From: Flexivirga meconopsidis
GTDB lineage: Bacteria; Actinomycetota; Actinomycetes; Actinomycetales; Dermatophilaceae
Direction: 5' to 3'
Length of the DNA stretch: 64,000 nt
NCBI RefSeq assembly: GCF_026162425.1
Contig: NZ_JAOBQJ010000001.1
Span: forward strand, 62,001-126,000
The first letter of the stretch is position 1; every line of letters begins with the position of its first letter. The position numbers were made by a program, and so were the translations under genes. The notes under the pieces are model-generated. The model did no database searches and had not been told where the DNA came from. It saw nothing but the letters and a program-made list of their open reading frames with translations. Shown here piece by piece: positions 42,866-50,255 of the stretch.

Positions 42866-43072
42866 ATGAGCCAGACGACCGAGATCTCCGCATCCGCGAT
42901 CCGACTGGCGCGAGCCCTGGTTCGCAACGCGACCAAGCGCGGCGAGACCGAAGACCCGCGCATCGTCAAGATCGCCAACACCAAGACGCCCGGCGAACGC
43001 AAAGACGATGGCGTGGCGACTCGGGTCCGCTCACCGGGCACCTCAGAGGGCGGGTCTATCGAGACACCATGA
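42866..43072 (+). CDS. Small protein in the right arm of the transposon
   Basis: A 68-residue frame: MSQTTEISASAIRLARALVR begins it, with a basic helix and a polar tail. AGGAG lies six to seven bases upstream of the ATG. The same frame is open back to an ATG at 42674, which would give 132 residues. It runs opposite to the tns operon. No family is recognised. Confidence 0.4.
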   Translation: MSQTTEISASAIRLARALVRNATKRGETEDPRIVKIANTKTPGERKDDGVATRVRSPGTSEGGSIETP

Positions 43073-43162
43073 CGCGTCACGTGGCTTCCCTGCGGCGTTC
43101 TCGCGAGGAACGCCTATCGAGACTTCAAGGTTGTTGTCGCCGTCGCGCCACATACTGGAACC

Positions 43163-43360
43163 ATGACATACACCGTGAACGGGGCCTGGAGAGGATGGGC
43201 AGGCGACACCCTGATCGAGATGACGGATGGCTCCATCTGGAAGCAGGTGGAGTACCACTATGAGTATCACTACGCTTACCGTCCTCAGGCCGAGGTGACT
43301 GGGGACAAAATGCTCGTCGAGGGCATGAGCAAGGCCGTTCAGGTACGGCGCTTGAAATAA
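43163..43360 (+). CDS. Small conserved protein of unknown function
   Basis: A 65-residue protein with the pattern GDTLIEMTDGSIWKQVEYHYEY, in two pieces, then YRPQAEV and MSKAVQVRRLK. I recognise the arrangement (strand with TxGxxWxQ, Tyr-rich repeat, V-x-G, closing V-x-R) from small unnamed proteins on mobile DNA. The Tyr/His-rich centre suggests an SH3-like barrel; that is a guess. It is oriented opposite to tnsA. Confidence 0.55.
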   Translation: MTYTVNGAWRGWAGDTLIEMTDGSIWKQVEYHYEYHYAYRPQAEVTGDKMLVEGMSKAVQVRRLK

Positions 43361-43907
43361 GCCCACGAGGAGCCGACCAAACGACGCCACGTAGCGTCTT
43401 TGCCCGATGGGACCGCACGACACCGGACCTTCGCGCTAGCAGCAGAGACTTCGGTAGTAGCGGTGCGTGACCTGGAAGCTCAGCGCCCTGGCTATCCCCT
43501 TAAGGGTCACCCTCACGTGACGAGATCCCCGACGCGACTTCGGCGCGTGGGCGCCAACGACCGGCACGTGCGAGACCAAGACGGTCATCTGGAGTCAGCA
43601 GGTATGTCCTCCCGAGCGGGCCATCAGTGGCAAGCGTCGAAACTGCCAATGTGGCGCCATGCAATCACTGAGTGTGACCGCGGACGATGGAGTCACGTTG
43701 CACGTGGGGGTCTGCGGTACGGGTCCTCAGGATCCTCAATCATGAACACCGGTTCCCCTGCTACCGACCCCCGCGGGTGACGTGAATTTCGACTGCCGCG
43801 CCAGCGTGCGTCGGCCGCTGCGGGGCATTGGAGGCGACGGCCGGGACGCCTTAGACTGACCGCCAAGTCGGACGCATCGCACAGATCATTCAACCGCTAT
43901 ATTCCGC

Positions 43908-43937
43908 TCACAGGTTGTACCGCTCAGTAACCTGTGA
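43908..43937. other. Hairpin with 9-bp perfect stem near the right end
   Basis: TCACAGGTT and AACCTGTGA enclose a 12-base loop. The region 43,361-43,907 upstream of it has only unsupported short frames. The hairpin precedes the repeats described at 43945-44030. Confidence 0.55.
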
Positions 43938-43944
43938 ACTGGGG

Positions 43945-44030
43945 ATGATCCCCAATAACGACGCCTTGACCAGCAGCGATCCGAAAAGCTCGGACACACG
44001 TCGACGCGTGAGAATCATCCCCATTAACGA
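43945..44030. repeat. Direct repeats ATSATCCCCAWTAACGA in the right end
   Basis: Copies lie at 43945-43961 and 44014-44030 and differ at two of 17 positions, 69 bases apart. The first is embedded in the palindrome GGGGATGATCCCC (43941-43953). Inside a Tn7-like right end such repeats may be transposase-binding or regulatory sites; they do not resemble the terminal 13-mer. Confidence 0.6.
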
Positions 44031-44108
44031 ATGCTGCTGGGCGGCACCCGACGACGACCCGTCCAGACCCCCAAGTCCCGCCGAAGATGAACAACATCTC
44101 CGTTTTGC

Positions 44109-44130
44109 TCATCTTTCCTGCATCTCGACA
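44109..44130 (-). repeat. Right terminal inverted repeat (TnsB-type end)
   Basis: Read from the outside inward on the minus strand: TGTCGAGATGCAG, two variable bases, AAGATGA. It mirrors the left end at 20 of 22 positions. The outermost bases TGT/ACA are the usual Tn7-family termini. Confidence 0.88.
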
Positions 44131-44135
44131 CCATT
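44131..44135. repeat. 5-bp target-site duplication CCATT (right copy)
   Basis: Identical to 23531-23535 and directly abutting the right terminus. Confidence 0.85.
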
Positions 44136-44186
44136 CCAGGATGAGGATTGCGGGAATACGTCGACATCAGATGCATGACGTCGGGC

Positions 44187-44199
44187 CTGCATCTCGACA
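44187..44199 (-). repeat. Isolated outer copy of the terminal 13-mer, between transposon and dnaB
   Basis: CTGCATCTCGACA is repeated exactly, in the same orientation as the right end, but outside the duplication and only nine bases past the dnaB stop. The homology stops after 14 bases and the adjacent ACAAC has no partner at the left flank. It may be the scar of an earlier related insertion at the same site. Confidence 0.75.
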
Positions 44200-44208
44200 A
44201 CAACAACG

Positions 44209-46824
44209 TCAGAAATTCTGCGCCATATTCGTGAACCGCGAGTAATGCCCCTGGAAAGCAACCGTAATCGTGTCGGTCGGGCCATTACGATGCTTGGCAA
44301 CAATCAGGTCAGCCTCACCGGCACGCTCGGACTCCTTATCGTAGGAATCCTCGCGGTGCAGCAGGATCACCATGTCGGCGTCCTGCTCGATCGATCCGGA
44401 TTCACGCAGGTCCGACATTTGCGGACGCTTGTCGGTGCGCTGCTCGGGTCCACGGTTCAGCTGAGAAATCGCGATGACCGGGACGTTCAATTCCTTCGCG
44501 AGCAGCTTGAGCGCACGGGAAAACTCCGAGACTTCCTGCTGGCGGGATTCGACGCGCTTGCCGGAGGTCATCAGCTGCAGATAGTCGATGATGACCAGCT
44601 TGAGGTTGTTGCGCTCGCGCAGCCGGCGGCACTTGGACCGGATCTCCATCAGCGACATGTTGGGCGAGTCGTCGATGAAAAGCGGGGCGTCGGCGACCTT
44701 GCCCATCGTCGTCGCGAGGCGCGTCCAGTCCTCGTCGCGCATCGTGCCCTTGCGCATATGCTGCAACTGGATGCCGCCCTCGGCGGACAGCAGTCGCATC
44801 GAGATCTCGGTCTTGCTCATCTCGAGCGAGAAGACGACGCTCGCCATACCGGCCTTGATGGAGGCCGCGCGCGCGATGTCCAGACCGAGCGTCGAGTTGT
44901 GCGTCGGGATCATCGATCGGCCGGCAAGGTAAAGGTGGGCCGCGTTGTCGACCTCCACGCAGCGCACCGGCACCGACGGGACCCGCCGGACATCAGCGAT
45001 GAAATGCGAGTTGCGCCGCTGAAAGGTGCGAGCGCGAAGTTCCTTGTGAAGCAGGTTCTTTCGGTCGAGCCGGAAGACGTCGCGGTCGGTCGAGAAGGTG
45101 AAGGTGTATGCCGTCGACGTCGCCTCGGACCGACCGCGGACCTGCTTGCGCGCGAGACCGCAGCGCAAGCCGAGCGAGGCGAGCAGCTCCGCGAAGTCGT
45201 CGCGCAGCCGAACGCTCGTCGTCGTGAACTGCACGCACCCGGACGCCGTCACCGTGCCGTCGGTGTCGAGCAGTCCGGCGAGCAGCGCCCACCGCTGCCG
45301 CTCACTCGCGCGCAGGTAGTCCGCCGGGATGTGCTTGTTGCCGAGCACCCCGATCGTGCGCAGACGCGCCTGCACGGTGCCGTGCCGGTTGTGGCACGCC
45401 TGGCAACGATGCATCCCGGACGACGGCCGACCGCAGTCGGGGCACGTCGGAGCGATCCGCTCACCGACACCCTTCGCCTTGCCCCCGCAACTCCGGCCAC
45501 AGGTGCGCACCTCCGACGTGCGTGGCAGGAACGGTGTCCCACACACGACGCACGCGCGCTCGTCGACATACTCGGGGTAGAAGTGCAGCGAATAGCGCAT
45601 CGTGGCAGAGGTTTTCGTGACCCGCAGCCCCTGCCCTTCCAGGAGCATCACCATCTGGTCGTCCGCGGTCGTGATCGTCGCGGCGTCGGTGGTGCCGTCG
45701 CCCAGCCACGCCCCGAGCACGTATGGCGCGACGAGCAGCTTCGCGTCGGGCAACTGCAGCGGCTCGGGCAACCGCACGCTGTGGTTGAGGCGCCGGTCGG
45801 CGGTGGTGGTGCGGAGCGTCGCGGCGATCTCTCCCGTCGTGCGAACCTCGGGAAGGGTGCGCTGGTTGACCATGCGGTTGCGGTGGTCACGCGCAGCCTG
45901 CTCCGAGCGGCGGCTCGCGCGAGTGTCGGTCAGCCACTGGTGCTGCTCGTCGGCGACGATCACGGTGCCGTCGGTGAACTCGACCTCGTAGCAGGGGCGC
46001 TGCTCCATCACGTCGGTCGCCGCGACAACGGTCGTCGGGCGGCCCTCCGCGTCGAGCAGTTGGTCGCCGACCCGGACCTCGCCCATCGTGGTCCAGCCGG
46101 TGGGAGTCGGCAGCGGGGTGTCCAGCGCGAGCGCCTTGCCGACAGCTGGTCTCGCCGCAACGACGATCATCTGCCCGGGGTGCAACCCGTTGGTCAGCGT
46201 GTCGAGGTCGGTGAATCCCGTTGGCACACCGGTCATTTCGCCGTTGCTACTGCTGGCGGCATCGATCTCGTCGGCCGTCTCGGAGATGACCTCGCCGAGC
46301 CGGACGTAGTCCTCGGACTCCTTGCCGGCGGTCACGCCGAAGACCTCAGCCTGGGCGGCGTTGATGATGTCGACGACGTCGCCGCCGCCGTCGGTGTGGC
46401 CGAGCTGGACGATGCGAGTGCCGGCGTCGACCAGTCGGCGCAGCACCGCCCGCTCGGCGACGATCTCGGCGTAGAAGCCGGCGTTGGCGGCCGTCGGCAC
46501 GCCCTGGATCAGCTCGTGCAGGTAGGCCTGACCGCCGATGCGCTGCAGCTCGCCCCGCTTGGTCAGCTCGTCGGCGACAGTGATCGCGTCGGCCGGCTCG
46601 CCGCGACCGTAGAGGTCGATGATCGCCTCGTAGATCGCCTCGTGCGCCGGTCGGTAGAAGTCGCGCCCGTCGACCGCCTCGGCCGCGTCGGCGATCGCGT
46701 CCTTGGACAGCAGCATGCTGCCGAGCACCGACTGCTCGGCCGGCACGTCCTGCGGCGGCACCAAGCCACCTCCGGTGCCTCCCGAGTCCGGGGGGTAGTC
46801 ACCGGGGAACTCAGCTATTGCCAC
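44209..46824 (-). CDS. dnaB: Replicative DNA helicase DnaB, intein-containing precursor
   Basis: An 871-residue precursor: 458 residues of DnaB plus a 413-residue intein at residues 231-643. DnaB is the hexameric 5'-3' helicase at the replication fork. The N-terminal domain begins PPQDVPAEQSVLGSMLL. The P-loop ARPAVGK is split from STLGLD by the intein, so the helicase is inactive until splicing. The RecA-like core has LVIIDYLQLM and ends KHRNGPTDTITVAFQGHYSRF (pieces). Start is a GTG at 46824 with AAGGAG seven bases upstream. The 3' end faces the transposon. Confidence 0.95.
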   Translation of the reverse strand: MAIAEFPGDYPPDSGGTGGGLVPPQDVPAEQSVLGSMLLSKDAIADAAEAVDGRDFYRPAHEAIYEAIIDLYGRGEPADAITVADELTKRGELQRIGGQAYLHELIQGVPTAANAGFYAEIVAERAVLRRLVDAGTRIVQLGHTDGGGDVVDIINAAQAEVFGVTAGKESEDYVRLGEVISETADEIDAASSSNGEMTGVPTGFTDLDTLTNGLHPGQMIVVAARPAVGKALALDTPLPTPTGWTTMGEVRVGDQLLDAEGRPTTVVAATDVMEQRPCYEVEFTDGTVIVADEQHQWLTDTRASRRSEQAARDHRNRMVNQRTLPEVRTTGEIAATLRTTTADRRLNHSVRLPEPLQLPDAKLLVAPYVLGAWLGDGTTDAATITTADDQMVMLLEGQGLRVTKTSATMRYSLHFYPEYVDERACVVCGTPFLPRTSEVRTCGRSCGGKAKGVGERIAPTCPDCGRPSSGMHRCQACHNRHGTVQARLRTIGVLGNKHIPADYLRASERQRWALLAGLLDTDGTVTASGCVQFTTTSVRLRDDFAELLASLGLRCGLARKQVRGRSEATSTAYTFTFSTDRDVFRLDRKNLLHKELRARTFQRRNSHFIADVRRVPSVPVRCVEVDNAAHLYLAGRSMIPTHNSTLGLDIARAASIKAGMASVVFSLEMSKTEISMRLLSAEGGIQLQHMRKGTMRDEDWTRLATTMGKVADAPLFIDDSPNMSLMEIRSKCRRLRERNNLKLVIIDYLQLMTSGKRVESRQQEVSEFSRALKLLAKELNVPVIAISQLNRGPEQRTDKRPQMSDLRESGSIEQDADMVILLHREDSYDKESERAGEADLIVAKHRNGPTDTITVAFQGHYSRFTNMAQNF
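44896..46134 (-). other. Class 3 intein with LAGLIDADG endonuclease and Cys-rich insert
   Basis: A 413-residue intein begins with Ala (no Cys/Ser nucleophile) and ends THN before Ser+1. The class 3 WCT set is present: Trp 67 in ADEQHQW, Cys 392 in VRCVEVDN and Thr 411. Endonuclease helices are VLGAWLGDG (139-147) and LAGLLDTDG (285-293). Between them lie eight cysteines as CVVC (195/198), C212, C216, CPDC (231/234), C244 and C247, a probable pair of zinc ribbons. The insertion is between Lys and Ser of the Walker A motif. Confidence 0.9.
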
Positions 46825-46967
46825 GCACGTGCTCCTTGGACCCGTTTTCGAACATGTGTCGATTGCAGCAGTAGGCACTGACAGTGGTGGTGACGGCCGC
46901 GATCGACACGGAAGACGCCACGCTACGACCCGCTTCGGCGACGCGCCAAACGTCGCCGAATCACCCC

Positions 46968-47145
46968 TGTGGACTACCTGCGAACAACGTGTGGATATCT
47001 CCGGTACGACGGTGCACACCCTGGGGATAGTCCTGTGGATGACGAAACACCTCTGCCCCGAGCAGGCTGCTGACCTGCACAAACGCGGTCCACCGGGTGT
47101 GGACGAGAAATAATCTCGGTGGATTTTGCCAGGCCTTTACCCACA
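46968..47145. promoter_or_regulatory. Cluster of five DnaA-box-like 9-mers upstream of dnaB
   Basis: TGTGGACTA (46968), TGTGGATAT (46990), TGTGGATGA (47034), TGTGGACGA (47098) and TTACCCACA (47137) each share at least six or seven bases with TTATCCACA or the actinobacterial form TTGTCCACA, four in one orientation and one in the other. They lie in the 411-base gap between dnaB and the next gene. A DnaA-controlled dnaB promoter is a plausible reading; no other feature was found in this gap. Confidence 0.45.
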
Positions 47146-47235
47146 GGGGGCATCGGGACGGACGGCCCTTGCGGGACGGGCGGGACCCCTGTTACCAATG
47201 CGTAGGAAACCGTGCCGTATGACGCCGGCGGCCGC

Positions 47236-48141
47236 TCAGCGCACCAGCCGCGTCTTGGCGCCCACGACGGTCAGCGCCTGGGTTGGTCCGCTGATCCTCG
47301 CAGTGCCGGGAAGGTCCTGGAAGTCGCTGCCGTCGACCGAGAACTGACCGCCATACACGGTGCTGATCCGGGTCGTCACGGTCCCGGTCTTGCGGTAGGT
47401 GTGCTTGATGTCGCCGGTTGGCCACACCCCACCCATCGACGATGTGGGGCCGGCGGTGCTGCCGTCACCGAAGTGGTAGGTGTTGGTCTTCAACACCGGC
47501 TTGATCCGCACCCGGTGACCCAACAGCGTGACCGTCCGCACCTCGCCCGGCGCGAACCCGGCACCCGGGAAGACCGTCTGGAAATAGGTCGGCAAATTGA
47601 CCAGGGTGCGGTTCCCGACCGGCTGCACCGACACCTGCGGCTTGGCGAACGGCGTCTGCGTGAACGCCTTCAAAATCATCGCCACCGTCAACTGCGGCCT
47701 ACTCGAACCCCCAGGAATCAAATTGGGCCAACACGTTTCACCACCCGGACGCCACCCACCCTTCTTCCCATCCGGGAACACCGGACGCGAGAAGAACCGC
47801 ACCAACGGACCCACCGCATCCGGCACATCCACACACACCGTCACCGCCCGCGGACACGACGCCGCCTGCCCCGGCACCGCATTCTGCGGGCACGCCAACA
47901 CCGCCTCATACTCATACGGCACCATCCGCACAACAGACTTACCGCCAGACACGAACTTCTCTTTACCAGACTTAGGAAGGGCCGCTGTCTGAGATTTCGA
48001 AAGCCCTAAATATGCGCCGTTCTGATCTGTTCCGCAGACCGCGCATCCGGCATTCGCGGAATCTGAAAAAGCAAGATCAAGAGTGGCGACGAATGCAATA
48101 GTCGCAAGCGTTGTGACCATCCGGCGCCGCCTTCTATTCAT
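47236..48141 (-). CDS. Secreted protein with PKD-like domain
   Basis: A 301-residue exported protein. The signal peptide is MNRRRRRMVTTLATIAFVAT onward with a cut after ANA. The C-terminal part has a PKD-like signature: TYHFGDGSTAG near residue 220, then DIKHTYRKTGTVTTRIST, followed by a Val-rich strand. There are several Cys in the N-terminal half (CAVCG, CPQN, CPRAVTVC, CWPN) that could form disulfides. It overlaps the lipoprotein gene upstream by eight bases. Role unknown, probably cell-surface. Confidence 0.72.
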   Translation of the reverse strand: MNRRRRRMVTTLATIAFVATLDLAFSDSANAGCAVCGTDQNGAYLGLSKSQTAALPKSGKEKFVSGGKSVVRMVPYEYEAVLACPQNAVPGQAASCPRAVTVCVDVPDAVGPLVRFFSRPVFPDGKKGGWRPGGETCWPNLIPGGSSRPQLTVAMILKAFTQTPFAKPQVSVQPVGNRTLVNLPTYFQTVFPGAGFAPGEVRTVTLLGHRVRIKPVLKTNTYHFGDGSTAGPTSSMGGVWPTGDIKHTYRKTGTVTTRISTVYGGQFSVDGSDFQDLPGTARISGPTQALTVVGAKTRLVR

Positions 48142-48784
48142 TATCGACCCCAATTTGTGTCCAACCCAACGGAGTCCACGAAATTCGCGACACCAACTTC
48201 ACTGACTTTGACGGCGAGCTTTCTAAGATGCTTCCGGAAGCATCCACCATGTCCGCCTTGTTACCGTTCATTGTCAAAAAGACGTGAATCTCGTTCGAGT
48301 CAACTTTTAGCGTCCGACGAATAATCAGCGAGAACTGCGACGACGTATAGTGCCGCGCACTTTCAGCCATAGATCCAATGTCTTTGATGTAGTAGTTGCA
48401 CAGACTGCACCCTGGGGCACTTAGAGACTTAAGCGTTTTGACCGTCGGTCGCTGATACGCATCATCGACCAGCTGGAAGTAGTACTCCACAAACGCCCGC
48501 GCACCCGCCTCCGTGTGCTGCCGGGCCGGCTCGGGCACCCCGGGCGCACCAGCGGCCGTGCCAGACGACGGTCCAGCCGACGACTCAGACACCACCGCCG
48601 AACTCGATGACCCACCAGAACTCGACGAGCTCTCACTGGACGCCGGCACCGAGTAACTCGTCGGCGACGCCGTCCCGCCACCACTCGAACCACCACTACA
48701 ACCGGCGACCGCCAGCATCCCGCCCACCGCAAGCGCGGCAACCGCACCGCGGGTGGTAGTCACTCGTGCACTCTCCATCGACAT
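48134..48784 (-). CDS. DUF6318-type lipoprotein
   Basis: A 216-residue lipoprotein. The lipobox LAVAGC is near residue 25, followed by a long Ser/Gly linker to about residue 78, then the domain EAGARAFVEYYFQLVDDAYQ with LSAPGCSLCNYYI. This is the DUF6318 pattern. The ATG at 48784 has GGAGGAAGG directly upstream. It is co-transcribed with the PKD-like protein, suggesting a surface complex. Confidence 0.78.
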   Translation of the reverse strand: MSMESARVTTTRGAVAALAVGGMLAVAGCSGGSSGGGTASPTSYSVPASSESSSSSGGSSSSAVVSESSAGPSSGTAAGAPGVPEPARQHTEAGARAFVEYYFQLVDDAYQRPTVKTLKSLSAPGCSLCNYYIKDIGSMAESARHYTSSQFSLIIRRTLKVDSNEIHVFLTMNGNKADMVDASGSILESSPSKSVKLVSRISWTPLGWTQIGVDNE

Positions 48785-48870
48785 GCCTTCCTCCAACAAC
48801 CGGGTGCACGCGATTATCGACGCCCGGGCCGCCCCACAGCCTGCCAACGAACACCCAATCCCCGCAGAAG

Positions 48871-48879
48871 TTATCCACA
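48871..48879 (+). promoter_or_regulatory. Perfect DnaA box TTATCCACA
   Basis: An exact match to the classic DnaA box lies in the gap between the DUF6318 gene and the NlpC/P60 gene. A single box may occur by chance; it is noted because five near-boxes lie 1.7-1.9 kb away, upstream of dnaB. Confidence 0.4.
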
Positions 48880-48907
48880 GGCGGCACAAGGCCCCGCCAT
48901 ACAGCGA

Positions 48908-48942
48908 CGGCCCCGGCCACCCACTACGGGTGACCGGGGCCG
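48908..48942 (-). terminator. Hairpin terminator of the NlpC/P60 gene
   Basis: A stem of about 14 bp (GGCCCCGGCCACCC against GGGTGACCGGGGCC, one mismatch) with a 4-base loop lies 18 bases after the stop at 48960. Confidence 0.75.
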
Positions 48943-48959
48943 CGGACCGAAACAGCCGT

Positions 48960-50048
48960 TCAGCGCAACGTGCCGTATCCCGCCGGGGTGGTCCAGATCT
49001 GCTGCTGCTTGACGACATCGCCCGGCTTCGGCGAGGCGATCATCTGGTTATTGCCGATGTAAATACCCACGTGGTACGCCGGGTAGCCGAAGAACACCAA
49101 GTCACCCGGCTGCGGGTTGTTGGTGGCCTTCATGTACGTCTGCTGCTGACTGGCCGTACGCGGGATGTACAGCCCCGCCTGCTTATAGACGTATGACGTG
49201 AGCCCCGAGCAGTCGAAGCCCTGCGACGGGGAGGCTCCGCCCCAGACATACGGCGTGCCGAGGTACTTGCGGGCGATCGAGATCACCGCAGCCAGACCCG
49301 AACCGGTCGACGGCGGATCCGTCGACGGCGGCTTCGGGGTCGGCGTCGGCGGCGTGGGCGTCGGGCTGCCGCAGGGGTAGCCACCAAGCGCCGACCAGGT
49401 CGCGGTGCCAACGATGCCGTCGACGACCAGACCCTTGCTCGCCTGGAACGACTTCACCTTGGCCAGCGTCGCGGCCCCGAAGATGCCGTCCACGGCCAGG
49501 CCGCCCAGCCGCTGCTGCGCGGTCGAGACCAGCGAACCGGTCGAGCCGTAGCGAATCTGGCTGACCGAGCAGCTCGGCGGGGTCGGCTGCGGAGTCGGCG
49601 TCGGCGCCGGCGACGCGCCTGGGAAGCCACCGAGGGCGTTCCAGGTCAACGGTCCGACGATGCCGTCCGGCACCAAACCCTTGCTGGACTGGAAGGACTT
49701 CACCTTCGCGTTGGTACGCCATCCGAAGATGCCGTCCACCGCCAGCCCGCCCAGCCGCTGCTGCACGATGCGCACGTAGCTGCCGGTCGACCCCGAGCGC
49801 AGGTAGACCACCTGAGTGGGCGCCGAGACACGCGTCCCGCCGCCCGCGTTCGCGGAGGTGGCGGAGTTGCTGCCCGAGCCCGGGTCGGCCTGGGCCGGAG
49901 CGGCGTGCACGAGGCTCGCCGCGGTGGCCGGGATGCTGAGCATGGACCCGGTCAGCACCAGGCCCTTGCGCGATGTCACCACTGGGCTGACCTTGGCCGT
50001 CAGGCTCGGCCTCGGTCTGCGGTGGCGCGGAGTTGTAATCGTGGTCAT
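48960..50048 (-). CDS. NlpC/P60 cell-wall hydrolase with two peptidoglycan-binding domains
   Basis: A 362-residue secreted endopeptidase. After the signal peptide (ending near AAPAQA) come two PG_binding_1 repeats (each QRLGGLAVDGIFG, near residues 96 and 182, then a DGIVG block). Pro/Thr linkers follow, then the NlpC/P60 catalytic domain: FDCSGLTSYV (Cys), PGDLVFFGYPAYHVGIYI (His) and the final QIWTTP. It cleaves the stem peptide of peptidoglycan. A strong ribosome site GAGAGGG precedes the ATG. Confidence 0.93.
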   Translation of the reverse strand: MTTITTPRHRRPRPSLTAKVSPVVTSRKGLVLTGSMLSIPATAASLVHAAPAQADPGSGSNSATSANAGGGTRVSAPTQVVYLRSGSTGSYVRIVQQRLGGLAVDGIFGWRTNAKVKSFQSSKGLVPDGIVGPLTWNALGGFPGASPAPTPTPQPTPPSCSVSQIRYGSTGSLVSTAQQRLGGLAVDGIFGAATLAKVKSFQASKGLVVDGIVGTATWSALGGYPCGSPTPTPPTPTPKPPSTDPPSTGSGLAAVISIARKYLGTPYVWGGASPSQGFDCSGLTSYVYKQAGLYIPRTASQQQTYMKATNNPQPGDLVFFGYPAYHVGIYIGNNQMIASPKPGDVVKQQQIWTTPAGYGTLR

Positions 50049-50220
50049 CTGACCCTCTCGGTCCTCGTCCTGTCAGATACGCGCGCAAAGGGGACGCCCG
50101 ACCCTGCAGGCATCCCCCGAGTCGCCCACTCCTTCCCCGAAGAAGGCGGTTGCACGATCACGCACTATGCCGGGTGCCGAGTGCCCTGTGAAAGACGCGA
50201 AAGTTGGTCAGCAATGGACC
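50049..50220 (-). promoter_or_regulatory. Structured 5' leader of the NlpC/P60 gene, possible c-di-AMP (ydaO) riboswitch
   Basis: The ~170-base leader contains several GC hairpins and, near its 3' end, TATCTGACAG and GACCGAGAGGG, loosely like the 3' half of ydaO RNAs. These riboswitches often precede NlpC/P60 or Rpf genes in actinobacteria. The core cannot be confirmed by eye, so this is a weak call. The rest of the 448-base gap holds the repeats at 50232 and the terminator at 50441. Confidence 0.25.
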
Positions 50221-50231
50221 TGTGAGCACTG

Positions 50232-50255
50232 TGTGACTGATGTGACTGATGTGAT
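50232..50255 (-). promoter_or_regulatory. Three GTCACA-type direct repeats with 9-bp period, candidate MtrA boxes
   Basis: On the minus strand the repeats read ATCACATCA, GTCACATCA and GTCACACAG, starting every nine bases. The same arrangement occurs upstream of the second NlpC/P60 gene at 51458. GTCACA repeats are reported sites for the response regulator MtrA, which controls cell-wall hydrolases. Confidence 0.5.

Larger units (their letters stand above)
23536..44130. mobile_element. Tn7-like transposon, 20,595 bp, carrying a defence operon
   Basis: The element is delimited by 22-bp terminal inverted repeats (23536-23557 and 44109-44130, 20 of 22 identical) and by CCATT duplications outside both. 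It contains tnsA, tnsB, tnsC, TniQ and accessory genes read inward from the right end. Cargo is a methyltransferase/DUF262/Z1/DUF4420 operon and a two-gene module of unknown function. The right (tnsA) end faces the 3' end of dnaB. Coding potential looks intact throughout, so the element may still be mobile. Base composition differs from the host in much of it. Confidence 0.9.

Noticed and set aside
43400-43780. 126-codon plus-strand frame in the right arm of the transposon
   Set aside because: Irregular composition, no ribosome site and no motif; treated as non-coding.
44187-44199. Outer 13-mer taken as the true right end of the transposon
   Set aside because: Its flank ACAAC does not match the left flank CCATT, and homology to the left end stops after 13-14 bases, whereas the inner copy extends over 22 bp and has an exact CCATT duplication.
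44245-46881. Long open frame antisense to dnaB (over 870 codons)
   Set aside because: It mirrors the dnaB/intein reading frame on the other strand, a usual product of high GC3 codon bias. No protein-family motifs and no start signal.
46825-47235. Gap upstream of dnaB considered as oriC
   Set aside because: Only degenerate DnaA boxes and no clear AT-rich unwinding region; dnaA and dnaN are not in the window.
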